Source: Sphingomonas sp.
GTDB lineage: Bacteria > Pseudomonadota > Alphaproteobacteria > Sphingomonadales > Sphingomonadaceae
Length of the DNA stretch: 64,000 nt
NCBI RefSeq assembly: GCF_025363195.1
Contig: NZ_JANYEK010000079.1
Location: 31,999-95,998, forward strand
Direction of reading: 5' to 3'
Position 1 is the stretch's first letter. Each line of letters begins with the position of its first letter. The notes beneath the pieces are model-generated. The model was not told where the DNA came from and did no database searches. It was given only the letters and a program-made list of their open reading frames with translations. Of the stretch, positions 56,841 to 64,000 are shown piece after piece. Both the position numbers and the translations under genes were made by a program.

Positions 56841-58229
56841 ATGAAACTCCCCGATATGAGCATGATGAAACGCCCAGGACATAAGCCTTGGATCGCCGGA
56901 CTGGCCGTCGCGCTCCTGCTCTGGACGCAACCTGCGGCGGCGCAATCCATCCTGCGCGATGCCGAGACGGAGACGATGTTCGCGGAAATGTCGCGGCCGA
57001 TGATCATCGCTGCCGGTCTGTCGCCGACGAATGTGCGCGTGGTTATGATCAACGACGATTCGATCAACGCGTTCGTCGCCGGCGGCCAGACGGTCTACGT
57101 TCATTCCGGGCTGATCCAGGCGGCGGACAACGCCAATGAAGTGCAGGGCGTCATCGCGCACGAGCTTGGCCATATCGCCGATGGGCATGTCGTGCTGCAG
57201 GATGCCGGGGCAAAGCCGGCGCTTGGCATCTCGCTGCTCAGCATGGTGGTCGGGCTGGCCGCCGTGGCCGCCGGTGCGGGCGATGCCGGCCTGGCGATCC
57301 TGGGTCTCGGCCAGACCGCCGCGCAGGGCAAGTTCCTGGCCTTCACCCGCGTGCAGGAAGCGACGGCGGATGCGGCGGGCGCGAAGTATCTCAACGCCTC
57401 GGGCGTCAGCGGGCGCGGCATGTTGTCCTTCTTCCGCAAGCTGCAGAACCAGGAATATGCCTATGGGCTGAACAACATCGACCCCTATGCGCAGAGCCAT
57501 CCATTGAGCGGCCAGCGGATCGAGAGCCTGAAGGCGGATCTGATGAACGGTCCGTCGTGGAACGCCAAGCCGGATCTCGCGCTGGAGGAACGCTTCAAGC
57601 GCGTGAAGGCGAAATTGCGCGGGTACGTGGCCGATCCGAAGATCACGCTGAACGTCTATCCGGAAACGGACCAGAGCGTTTATGCGCATTATGCCCGCGC
57701 TTATGCGTGGCACAAATCGGGCTATCCCGACAAGGCCGATGAGGAGGCGGCGGCGCTGATCAAGGCCGATCCGCACGATCCCTATTTTCTTGAAATCCAG
57801 GGACAGATCCTGCTCGAGGCGGGCAAACCAACGAACGCCCTGGTGCCGCTGCGCGAGGCGACGGCGCGGTCGAACAATTCACCGCTGATCGCCACCACGT
57901 TCGGCCACGCGCTGATCGCGACCGACGACAAGAAGAATTATCCCGAGGCGATCACCATCCTGCGCCGCGCGGTGCAGCGCGACGACCAGAACCCGTTCGC
58001 CTGGTATCAGCTTGGCACGGTGTACGAGCGCACCGGCGACACTGCCCGCGCGATGCTGTCCACCGCCGAACAGGCCAGTCAGACCGGCAATTCGCGCCTC
58101 GCCGCCTACACCGCGCGCGGCGCGATGCAGGGGCTTATCGCCAATTCCCCGGACTGGATCCGGGCGCAGGACATCGCGATGACGGCGCAAAACGATCTGG
58201 ACGACAACCCCAAGCAGAAACGCCGGTGA
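56841..58229 (+). CDS. M48 family metalloprotease with TPR domain (BepA-like)
   Basis: 462 aa from ATG 56841; other ATGs at 56856, 56862 and 56865 are possible, and the track start at 56721 seems too early. Signal peptide core WIAGLAVALLLWTQPAAA, cleaved before QSILR. The zinc motif is IAHELGHIADGH, with the third ligand in EATADAAG. The C-terminal half has TPR-like repeats (YAHYARAYAWHKSGYPDKADEEAAALIKADP, NPFAWYQLGTVYERTGD). BepA-type proteases check outer-membrane protein assembly in the periplasm. It is coupled to a DsbA-like gene by a GTG start inside its stop. Confidence 0.9.
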   Translation: MKLPDMSMMKRPGHKPWIAGLAVALLLWTQPAAAQSILRDAETETMFAEMSRPMIIAAGLSPTNVRVVMINDDSINAFVAGGQTVYVHSGLIQAADNANEVQGVIAHELGHIADGHVVLQDAGAKPALGISLLSMVVGLAAVAAGAGDAGLAILGLGQTAAQGKFLAFTRVQEATADAAGAKYLNASGVSGRGMLSFFRKLQNQEYAYGLNNIDPYAQSHPLSGQRIESLKADLMNGPSWNAKPDLALEERFKRVKAKLRGYVADPKITLNVYPETDQSVYAHYARAYAWHKSGYPDKADEEAAALIKADPHDPYFLEIQGQILLEAGKPTNALVPLREATARSNNSPLIATTFGHALIATDDKKNYPEAITILRRAVQRDDQNPFAWYQLGTVYERTGDTARAMLSTAEQASQTGNSRLAAYTARGAMQGLIANSPDWIRAQDIAMTAQNDLDDNPKQKRR

Positions 58230-58972
58230 TCGGACGCCTGACCGGATCCCCGCTGGCGCTGGCCGGCGTGTCGCTGCTTGCCGTGGCGTTGGGCGCGGGG
58301 GGCATGTGGGTGGCCGAACGCGCCGCGCCGGGGTCGCTGTCCGGCGTCGATCAGGTGCGGGTCGAGCGGGTCGTGCGCGATTATGTTCTGGCGCATCCGG
58401 AACTGATCCCGGAGGCGATGGACCGGCTGAAACGGCGCGAGGCGGGCAAGCTGATCGCGGCCAATCGCAAGCTGATCCTGGAACCGGTCGGCGATGCTTG
58501 GATCGGCAATCCGAATGGCGATGTGACGCTGGTCGAGTATTTCGACTATAATTGCGGCTTTTGCCGGTCGAGCCTGCCGACGATCGCCGAACTCATCAAG
58601 CGCGACCCCAAGGTGCGCATCGTGTTCCGCGAATTCCCGATCCTGAGCCCGCAGAGCATCCTGGCGGCGAAGTTGAGTCTCGCGGCAGCCGAACAGGGCA
58701 AGTTCAAGGTCTTTCATGACACGCTCTATGCCGCCGGTCCCGTCAGCGATGCGACGATGGCGGCGGCCGCCAAAGCGGCGGGGGTCGACATGGCCAAGGC
58801 ATCGGCGATGGCGCCTCGGGCCGAAACCGAGATCGCCACCAACACCGCCGTCGCGCAGCAACTCGGCATGACGGGTACGCCGAGCTGGATCATCGGCGAC
58901 AAGGTGGTCTCCGCCGCTTTGTCGCTGGAGGATCTGGAGAAGGCGGTGAAGGAAGCGCGCGAAAAAAGCTGA
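58226..58972 (+). CDS. DsbA family thiol-disulfide oxidoreductase
   Basis: 248 aa from GTG 58226. A leader with one membrane segment (LALAGVSLLAVALGAGGMWVAE) is followed by a thioredoxin-like domain with the active site NCGFCRSSLP and the cis-Pro loop MTGTPSWIIGD. A helical N-terminal extension (VERVVRDYVLAHPELIPEAMDRL) is typical of the BdbD/ScsC-like clade. The protein is probably anchored in the periplasm and makes or isomerises disulfides in outer-membrane proteins, which fits its coupling to the BepA-like protease. Confidence 0.92.
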   Translation: MIGRLTGSPLALAGVSLLAVALGAGGMWVAERAAPGSLSGVDQVRVERVVRDYVLAHPELIPEAMDRLKRREAGKLIAANRKLILEPVGDAWIGNPNGDVTLVEYFDYNCGFCRSSLPTIAELIKRDPKVRIVFREFPILSPQSILAAKLSLAAAEQGKFKVFHDTLYAAGPVSDATMAAAAKAAGVDMAKASAMAPRAETEIATNTAVAQQLGMTGTPSWIIGDKVVSAALSLEDLEKAVKEAREKS

Positions 58973-58977
58973 ACCGA

Positions 58978-59172
58978 TCAGCCCTTCTTGTTGCGCCCGG
59001 CAAAGATCATCGCCGCCGCCACCGCAGCCGATCCGATCCCTACACCAAGCCCGATCGCATGGATCGGCCAGTTCTTGCCGTCCTTCTTCACGTCCTTCGC
59101 GCCGGCGCGCTCTTTGGCATCCTTGTGATGCTTGGCCGCTGCCACGATCTCGTTGGGTTCCTGCTCGGACAC
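58978..59172 (-). CDS. Small single-span membrane protein
   Basis: 64 aa from GTG 59172, with GGAG 7 nt upstream and 16 bp after the tgt stop. The track start at 59229 overlaps tgt and has no ribosome site. Residues MSEQEPNEIVAAAKHHKDAKERAG... form a charged N-terminal helix; AIGLGVGIGSAAVAAAMIFAG is a C-terminal membrane span, followed by RNKKG. I do not recognise a family. It is the last gene of the EF-hand-tgt operon and converges with dsbA 5 bp away. Confidence 0.75.
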   Translation of the reverse strand: MSEQEPNEIVAAAKHHKDAKERAGAKDVKKDGKNWPIHAIGLGVGIGSAAVAAAMIFAGRNKKG

Positions 59173-59188
59173 GTCAAACTCTCCGTCG

Positions 59189-60331
59189 TCATTTCCTACT
59201 GCGATATTCCGCACGGAAGTCATTGGCAAACATCGTCAACGTGCCCCCGGCGATTGCGCTCCGCAGATCGGCCATCAACGCTTGATAGAAATACAGATTA
59301 TGCTCGGTCATCAGCATCGCGCCGAGCATTTCGCCCGATTTCACCAGATGATGGAGATAGGCCCGCGTCCAGCCGCCGCACACCGGGCAGGTGCATGTCG
59401 GATCGAGCGGCCCCTGATCCTCGGCGAACTTCGCGTTGCGGATGTTGATGGGGCCCGCCCGCGTAAACGCCTGACCCGTGCGCCCGGATCGGGTCGGCAG
59501 CACGCAATCGAACATGTCGATGCCGCGCTCCACCGCGCCGACGATATCGTCCGGCTTGCCCACGCCCATCAGGTAACGTGGGCGGTCCTCGGGCAATTGG
59601 CCGGGTGCGAAATCGAGGCAGCCGAACATCGCCTCCTGCCCTTCACCCACCGCGAGGCCACCGACCGCATAGCCGTCGAAACCGATCGCGGTCAGTTCGC
59701 CGGCACTTTCGGCCCGCAGCCGTTCGTCGAGCGCGCCCTGTTGGATGCCGAAGATGGCGGCGTTCGCGGCATGCGCCCCGCCGCCATCAAAGGCATCGCG
59801 GCTGCGCCTGGCCCAGCGCATCGACCGCGCCATCGCGGCCGCCTGCACCTCGCGCGTCGAGGTCGTCGGCACCAGTTCATCGAACGCCATGACGATATCC
59901 GAGCCGAGCAGGCGCTGGATCTCGATCGAACGCTCCGGCGACAGGGTGTGGCGCGATCCGTCGAGATGGCTCTTGAACGTCACGCCGTTTTCGTCACGCT
60001 TGGTCAGGTCGCTGAGGCTCATCACCTGATACCCACCGGAATCGGTCAGGATCGGTCGGTCCCACCCCATGAACCTGTGCAGCCCGCCGAGCCGGGCGAC
60101 GCGCTCGGCGGTCGGGCGCAACATCAAATGATAGGTGTTGCCCAGGATGATGTCCGCGCCGCTCGCGCGCACGTCGCCGGGCTTCATCGCCTTGACGGTG
60201 GCGGCGGTGCCGACCGGCATGAATGCGGGCGTGCGAATGAGTCCGCGCCGCATCGCGATCTCGCCGGAGCGCGCCTTGCCGTCGCGCGCGTGGATGGTGA
60301 AGTCGAAACGGGGCGGCATTGCGGGGTGCAT
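59189..60331 (-). CDS. tgt: Queuine tRNA-ribosyltransferase
   Basis: 380 aa from ATG 60331; ATG 60319 (MPPRFDF) is an alternative. It inserts preQ1 into the wobble position of GUN tRNAs. Motifs: [29 protein letters not shown] (base-binding Asp), [12 protein letters not shown], the nucleophile region [14 protein letters not shown], and the zinc site [17 protein letters not shown]. Length is normal. It is preceded 6 bp upstream by an EF-hand protein gene and probably co-transcribed with it. queA is not in the window. Confidence 0.97.
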   Translation of the reverse strand: MHPAMPPRFDFTIHARDGKARSGEIAMRRGLIRTPAFMPVGTAATVKAMKPGDVRASGADIILGNTYHLMLRPTAERVARLGGLHRFMGWDRPILTDSGGYQVMSLSDLTKRDENGVTFKSHLDGSRHTLSPERSIEIQRLLGSDIVMAFDELVPTTSTREVQAAAMARSMRWARRSRDAFDGGGAHAANAAIFGIQQGALDERLRAESAGELTAIGFDGYAVGGLAVGEGQEAMFGCLDFAPGQLPEDRPRYLMGVGKPDDIVGAVERGIDMFDCVLPTRSGRTGQAFTRAGPINIRNAKFAEDQGPLDPTCTCPVCGGWTRAYLHHLVKSGEMLGAMLMTEHNLYFYQALMADLRSAIAGGTLTMFANDFRAEYRSRK

Positions 60332-60337
60332 GGGGGT

Positions 60338-60826
60338 TCAGCGCTTCTTTTTACCGGGGATTACCGAGGGGGCGGTGCGCAACGTCAGCAATTCGGCGCG
60401 CGTCACCGATCCATTCCGGCCGGTATCGTAGCGGTCGAAGAAACTGTCGAACGTGGCCTGCAATTCGGCCAGCGTGATGCGGTTGTCATCATCGGTGTCG
60501 ATTGAATAGGGGCTCGGCACGACATTGGCGTCGCCCAGCCACGTCTTCGCCCAGTCGCTATAGTCGATATAGCCGATGTCCGGTCTGCCCTTCGCGACCG
60601 TGTCGAAGCTGCGTTTCAGGCAGGCGTGCAGTTCGTCTCGCGTCACCACCGCATCGAAATTCGCGTCGCACGCGGCGATCATCATCGCGGCTGGCTCGAA
60701 CACGATCGTCGCGAACGGCTGCGGTCGCGCGCTCTGCGCCGTCGCGCCCGGTAAAGCGGGCGCCACCTGCTGCGCGCCGGCCGGAACGGCAAGCAGTAAA
60801 GCGGCGAGGGCGAGGATCTCACGCAT
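60338..60826 (-). CDS. Secreted EF-hand protein
   Basis: 162 aa from ATG 60826; the track extends 34 codons further upstream without support. Signal peptide MREILALAALLLAVPAGA, cleaved before QQVAP. Three EF-hand-like calcium loops: DANFDAVVTRDE, DTDDDNRITLAE and DTGRNGSVTRAE. The last residues PGKKKR are basic. Such periplasmic calcium-binding proteins are common in sphingomonads and of unknown function. It lies 6 bp before tgt. Confidence 0.88.
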   Translation of the reverse strand: MREILALAALLLAVPAGAQQVAPALPGATAQSARPQPFATIVFEPAAMMIAACDANFDAVVTRDELHACLKRSFDTVAKGRPDIGYIDYSDWAKTWLGDANVVPSPYSIDTDDDNRITLAELQATFDSFFDRYDTGRNGSVTRAELLTLRTAPSVIPGKKKR

Positions 60827-61013
60827 GCGAGGGTCTTTCAGGACAGCATCGGGCTGGCATCGCGGGAACGATAAGCCAAAACCATAAGCCGGGGCGATAG
60901 CATGCACATGCACCGCCCGCATCCTCACGAACCAATAAAATCGACGCTGGTCGGTAGGCTGTCGGCTTCGCGGGACCCCGTGCCGTCAAGGCGCATTGAG
61001 GGGGTGGTTTTAG

Positions 61014-61087
61014 TGGAGCGGGCGAGGGGAATCGAACCCCTCTGACTAGCTTGGAAGGCTAGGACATTACCACTATGCTACGCCCGC
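61014..61087 (-). tRNA. tRNA-Gly (anticodon TCC)
   Basis: On the minus strand GCGGGCG pairs with CGCCCGC as acceptor stem, followed by T and an encoded CCA. The anticodon arm CTAGC-CTTCCAA-GCTAG shows anticodon TCC. The T arm is GAGGGGTTCGATTCCCCTC. 74 nt including CCA. Confidence 0.97.
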
Positions 61088-61386
61088 TCGGACTGCCTTG
61101 CAGTGGCGGGCAAATAGCGTGCGGCAGGGGCGCGGTCAACGTCCTGGTCGCGATCGGCTTACAGCACCAACCGGAACGGCGCACCGCCTGCGCCGTGGAT
61201 CAGCGCGATCGAAGGCGTGAAACTTCGGGGGAGTGACGGACGTGGGGGAGAGCGCCTGTGGCAAACTCGATCCCCCACACTGCAATCGCGCCGGTGCCGG
61301 TCTGACCGGCAGGCTCCACTCCACGAACATTGTTTTTATTGTTCGGCGTGACGACAGCGGGGCGACGCGTAACCGAAATTGCGGGC

Positions 61387-61421
61387 AAAAAAAAGGGGCC
61401 AGCCCTATAAAAGGCTGGCCC
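61387..61421 (-). terminator. Strong Rho-independent terminator (minus strand)
   Basis: On the minus strand the stem GGGCCAGCC / GGCTGGCCC (9 bp) with loop TTTTATAG is followed by CC and eight T. It is one of the best terminators of the window, with no protein gene upstream of it on that strand. Confidence 0.85.
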
Positions 61422-61500
61422 ATGAAAGTTTTAGGAGAGGATGCCTGAAAGGCACCCCCTTTGTGCAGCGCAGCATGATTTGGTGCAAGTGCGAAATAAT
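61387..61500 (-). ncRNA. Candidate small RNA upstream of a strong terminator
   Basis: The terminator at 61387-61421 has no recognisable coding sequence feeding it. The minus-strand transcript would contain a hairpin TGCCT-TTC-AGGCA (61442-61454), then an unpaired stretch with TCCTCTCCT, a Shine-Dalgarno-binding type motif, then the terminator. Just upstream lies TTTACGA-N15-TCGTAAA (61503-61531), which could be an operator or promoter element. The 5' end is a guess. No known RNA family was recognised. Confidence 0.5.
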
Positions 61501-61626
61501 TCTTTACGATTGCGTTTTGTGCACTCGTAAAGACGCCGTCGCGAGATCCGACAAGCGGACCGGGCGTTCGTGACGCTACAACATGCTTCACGGGTTGATT
61601 ACCATTGTCGCGCTAGAGCGGCAGGC

Positions 61627-62925
61627 ATGTTTCACGACGTCGCTCTTGCGCGGTCCGCCCACACCACCGATCCGCGCCCCAAATCTGCCGTGAGCACCGG
61701 GTGCGGGCTGGTCGGGCTCGCGGGGCTGTTATGTTGGGTCGCGGCGGCGCGCTGGTTTCATATGGACGGCCCCTATGCCGCCTTGGTCAACGTCGCGTCC
61801 TGCGGCGTGCCGATGATGGCGTGGGCGGTGCTGGTCGACAAGGTTCACCGCAACCCTTCCACCGGGTTCGACTGGGAGTTTGGCAGGCCGTGGCGCGAGA
61901 CGATCGACGTCAGCCTGACCAAGCTGGCCGGATTATGGGCGACCTGGGCGGCGATCGGGTTGATCTATGCCACCGGGCGCTTTTACTGGGAGGGCAATTT
62001 CCAGTTCTCGATGTGGTGTTTCGAAGCGATCGCGCCCGTGCTGTTCGCGGTCTCCGTCCCCTATATCCTGTGGCTGGATCGTCATGCGATCGAACCGAAG
62101 GACGGATGCTGGGCGTTCGGCGCCTGGCTGACGGGGCTGAGCGACCCGATCGACCCACAAGCGATCCATAACCATCTGCGGTCCTGGGGCGTGAAGGCGT
62201 TCTTCACCGCCTTCATGCTGGCGATCGTGCCGCCGGGGTTCGGCGAATTCATCCGCGGCGACGCCAGCCGCGTGCTGAGCGATCCGGTCGCGCTGGCCAA
62301 TTGGTTGATCACGTTCATGTTCGTCATCGACGTGGCGTTCGCGACGGCGGGGTACATCCTCGCGCTCAAACCGCTCGATTCGCACATCCGCAGCGCCACG
62401 CCCTATGCGGCGGGCTGGATGGCGGCGTTGATCTGCTATCCGCCGTTCATCCTGATGGGGCCGGGCGGGCCGTTCGATTATCATCCCGGCACGTCGGAAT
62501 GGTCGCACTGGTTCGCCGGACACCCGCTGATCCTGAGCATGTTCGGCGCGGTGCTGGTCGGCCTGACCGCGATCTACGCCTGGGCGACGATGGCGTTCGG
62601 CTTCCGCTTTTCGAACCTCACCAATCGCGGCATATTGACGCACGGCCCCTATGCCTTTTCGAAGCACCCGGCCTATCTGTCCAAGAACCTGTTCTGGATG
62701 ATCTCGACCATCCCGTTCCTCACCACCGGATCGCTGGCCGATGCGGCGCGCGCGACGATCCTGATGGGGCTGGTCGCGGGCATCTATTACTGGCGCGCGC
62801 GGACCGAGGAGATGCATCTTGGGCTGGATCCTGCGTATCGGGACTATAGCGCATGGATGGCCCGTAACGGCCTGGTGCCGCGGTTTTTCGGCTGGGTCAT
62901 GGGGAAGACACCCGTGGCACGATAA
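61627..62925 (+). CDS. ICMT-like isoprenylcysteine methyltransferase family membrane protein
   Basis: 432 aa from ATG 61627, with GGCAGG close upstream; the track start is 19 codons earlier. About 9-10 membrane spans. The C-terminal part carries the family region RGILTHGPYAFSKHPAYLSKNLFWMIS and EEMHLGLDPAYRDY. These motifs bind S-adenosylmethionine in isoprenylcysteine carboxyl methyltransferase relatives. Bacterial homologues have no prenylated proteins, so the substrate is unknown, perhaps a lipid or isoprenoid acid. Confidence 0.85.
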   Translation: MFHDVALARSAHTTDPRPKSAVSTGCGLVGLAGLLCWVAAARWFHMDGPYAALVNVASCGVPMMAWAVLVDKVHRNPSTGFDWEFGRPWRETIDVSLTKLAGLWATWAAIGLIYATGRFYWEGNFQFSMWCFEAIAPVLFAVSVPYILWLDRHAIEPKDGCWAFGAWLTGLSDPIDPQAIHNHLRSWGVKAFFTAFMLAIVPPGFGEFIRGDASRVLSDPVALANWLITFMFVIDVAFATAGYILALKPLDSHIRSATPYAAGWMAALICYPPFILMGPGGPFDYHPGTSEWSHWFAGHPLILSMFGAVLVGLTAIYAWATMAFGFRFSNLTNRGILTHGPYAFSKHPAYLSKNLFWMISTIPFLTTGSLADAARATILMGLVAGIYYWRARTEEMHLGLDPAYRDYSAWMARNGLVPRFFGWVMGKTPVAR

Positions 62926-62930
62926 CGCCT

Positions 62931-63037
62931 CGTCATCCTGAACTTGTTTCAGGATCCATGCGCGACGGCCCGATCCAATGGCGTCTATCCGTTGTCGAAG
63001 CGATGCGCGTGGATCCTGAAACAAGTTCAGGATGACG
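62931..63037. repeat. Long inverted repeat between convergent ICMT-like and gshA genes
   Basis: Two 28-bp arms, perfect inverted copies (CGTCATCCTGAACTTGTTTC... and ...GAAACAAGTTCAGGATGACG), separated by ~51 bp. This motif (CATCCTGAACTTGTTTCAGGATC) is a well-known repeat type in sphingomonad genomes. It lies between two converging stops and can fold in either transcript. Confidence 0.88.
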
Positions 63038-63043
63038 AAGAGC

Positions 63044-64000
63044 CTAGAACGTCAACTCGTCATAGACCTTCGACACATCGCCCTTCCACACGCCGTGATA
63101 TTTCTCCAACAACACTTCTGCCGGAACCTTGCCCGAGCGGACGACTTCCCGCAGCGGGTCGAGAAAGCCTGTCTCGTTGCTCCCGCTGGCATCCAGGCGC
63201 GCCCGCGCGGTCAGCCCCGCACTGGCGATATCCAGCACGTCGCCTGCAATATCGCGCAATTTGCGGCCACCGGCGATCGGCGCGTCCAGCCCGAGCTTCG
63301 GCACGGAATCACGCAGGTTCTGCCGCTCCTCGATCGTCCAGCCCTTCACGACATCCCACGCCGCATCCAGCGCGTTCTGGTCGTATAGCAGCCCGACCCA
63401 CAACGCCGGCAACGCACAGATCCGTCCCCACGGCCCCCCATCGGCCCCGCGCATCTCGAGGAAGGTCTTCAGCCGCACGTCGGGGAACGCGGTGGAGAGA
63501 TGGTCGGTCCAATCGTCCAGCGTCGGCTTTTCGCCCGGCAGGACGGACAGTTCACCCTTCAGGAAATCGCGGAACGACAGCCCGGCGGCGTCGATATATT
63601 TCCCGTCGCGGTAGATGAAGTACATCGGCACATCGAGCGCGTATTCGGCGTAGCGCTCGTAGCCGAAGCCATCCTCGAACACGAAGGGCAGCATGCCGGT
63701 GCGCGCGGGATCGGTGTCCGACCAGATATGGCTGCGATACGACAGCATGCCGTTGGGTTTGCCCTCGGTGAACGGCGAATTGGCGAACAAGGCGGTCGCC
63801 AGCGGTTGCAGCGCAAGCCCGACGCGGAACTTCTTGGCCATGTCGGCCTCGGTCTCGTAATCGAGATTCACCTGGATCGTGCAGGTGCGCAGCATCATGT
63901 CGAGGCCCATCGTGCCGACGCGCGGCATGTGGTTCAGCATGATGCCATAGCGACCCTTGGGCATGCGCGGCAGCTCTGCGCGCGTCTTGTCCGGCCACAT
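63044..64000 (-). CDS. gshA: Glutamate-cysteine ligase (3' partial of gene at window edge)
   Basis: The C-terminal 318 codons; the N-terminus (about 140 residues) lies beyond the right edge. The family is the plant/alphaproteobacterial GCS2 type that makes gamma-glutamylcysteine for glutathione. Visible motifs: MPKGRYGIMLNHMPRVGTMGLDMMLRTCTIQVNLDY (substrate and metal site), ANSPFTEGKPNGMLSYRSHIW and VRLKTFLEMRGADGGPWGRI. The gene ends 7 bp from a long inverted repeat. Confidence 0.95.
   Translation of the reverse strand: MWPDKTRAELPRMPKGRYGIMLNHMPRVGTMGLDMMLRTCTIQVNLDYETEADMAKKFRVGLALQPLATALFANSPFTEGKPNGMLSYRSHIWSDTDPARTGMLPFVFEDGFGYERYAEYALDVPMYFIYRDGKYIDAAGLSFRDFLKGELSVLPGEKPTLDDWTDHLSTAFPDVRLKTFLEMRGADGGPWGRICALPALWVGLLYDQNALDAAWDVVKGWTIEERQNLRDSVPKLGLDAPIAGGRKLRDIAGDVLDIASAGLTARARLDASGSNETGFLDPLREVVRSGKVPAEVLLEKYHGVWKGDVSKVYDELTF

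Larger units (their letters stand above)
61088..61626. other. 539-bp region between tRNA-Gly and the ICMT-like gene
   Basis: Holds the candidate sRNA and its terminator on the minus strand. The remaining ORFs in the track (for example 61136..61591) look like shadows without family motifs. Confidence 0.55.

Noticed and set aside
61136-61591. 151-aa minus-strand ORF over the candidate sRNA
   Set aside because: It reads through the strong terminator and has no family motif; terminators inside genes are unlikely.

Overview
The window reads as a piece of a high-GC alphaproteobacterial chromosome, most likely a sphingomonad (Sphingomonas or a close relative). The reasons are the TonB-dependent receptors, a TPR-sulfotransferase, RNase E with a long acidic/arginine-rich tail beside an AmiC-type amidase, a fused ThiS-ThiG, and short palindromic intergenic repeats of the kind common in sphingomonads. 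Both ends cut through genes: a Cys/Met-metabolism PLP enzyme on the left and glutamate-cysteine ligase on the right.

Layout. 0-11.5 kb is a tightly overlapped plus-strand catabolic operon: PLP enzyme, HcnB-like flavoprotein with a [2Fe-2S] site, DadA-like oxidase, heterotetrameric sarcosine oxidase (soxB-D-A-G), MFS transporter, purU and a DUF3089 hydrolase. It looks built to demethylate an N-methylated amino acid and turn the C1 unit into formate. 11.5-18.3 kb holds a TonB receptor, a TPR-sulfotransferase and an S15-type peptidase/acylase. 18.6-27.7 kb is housekeeping: bfr and bfd (with a Fur-like site), a secreted redox protein, purL, a PAS protein, aroQ-accB-accC-arsC, thiSG and a lipoprotein hydrolase.

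The most interesting part is 28.3-37.1 kb. An ECF sigma factor and a NrsF-type membrane anti-sigma sit near two bufferin-type RiPP loci. These are bufA2-B2-C2 on the minus strand (6-Cys precursor) and bufA1-B1-C1-D1 on the plus strand (4-Cys DUF2282 precursor), with a glutaminase gene between them. Reading both strands by eye, I find four exact copies of GTAACC-N16-CGAA, the SigF-type promoter motif as I remember it from Caulobacter. They lie before bufA2, before bufA1, before the anti-sigma gene, and before an unannotated 43-aa membrane protein that the ORF track does not list. This gives a self-contained stress regulon: sigma, anti-sigma with its own feedback promoter, two metal-buffering RiPP operons and a new small membrane protein.

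37.4-48.9 kb carries a GH29 alpha-L-fucosidase broken by a one-base frameshift, a YncE-like/phosphoesterase fusion, another S15 hydrolase, a two-gene ABC exporter, a SleB-type cell wall hydrolase and AmiC. Then come rne with a ~500-bp leader and an AT-rich island (about 52.6-54.1 kb) coding for a Cys-rich secreted peptide and an unrecognised protein with an HELCH zinc-protease motif. A TonB-receptor-like outer-membrane protein follows, also broken by a one-base frameshift. The right end has M48/TPR protease, DsbA, a small membrane protein, tgt, an EF-hand protein, tRNA-Gly(TCC), a candidate sRNA with a strong terminator, an ICMT-like methyltransferase and gshA.

All functional names rest on motif and family recognition by eye; no database search was run.
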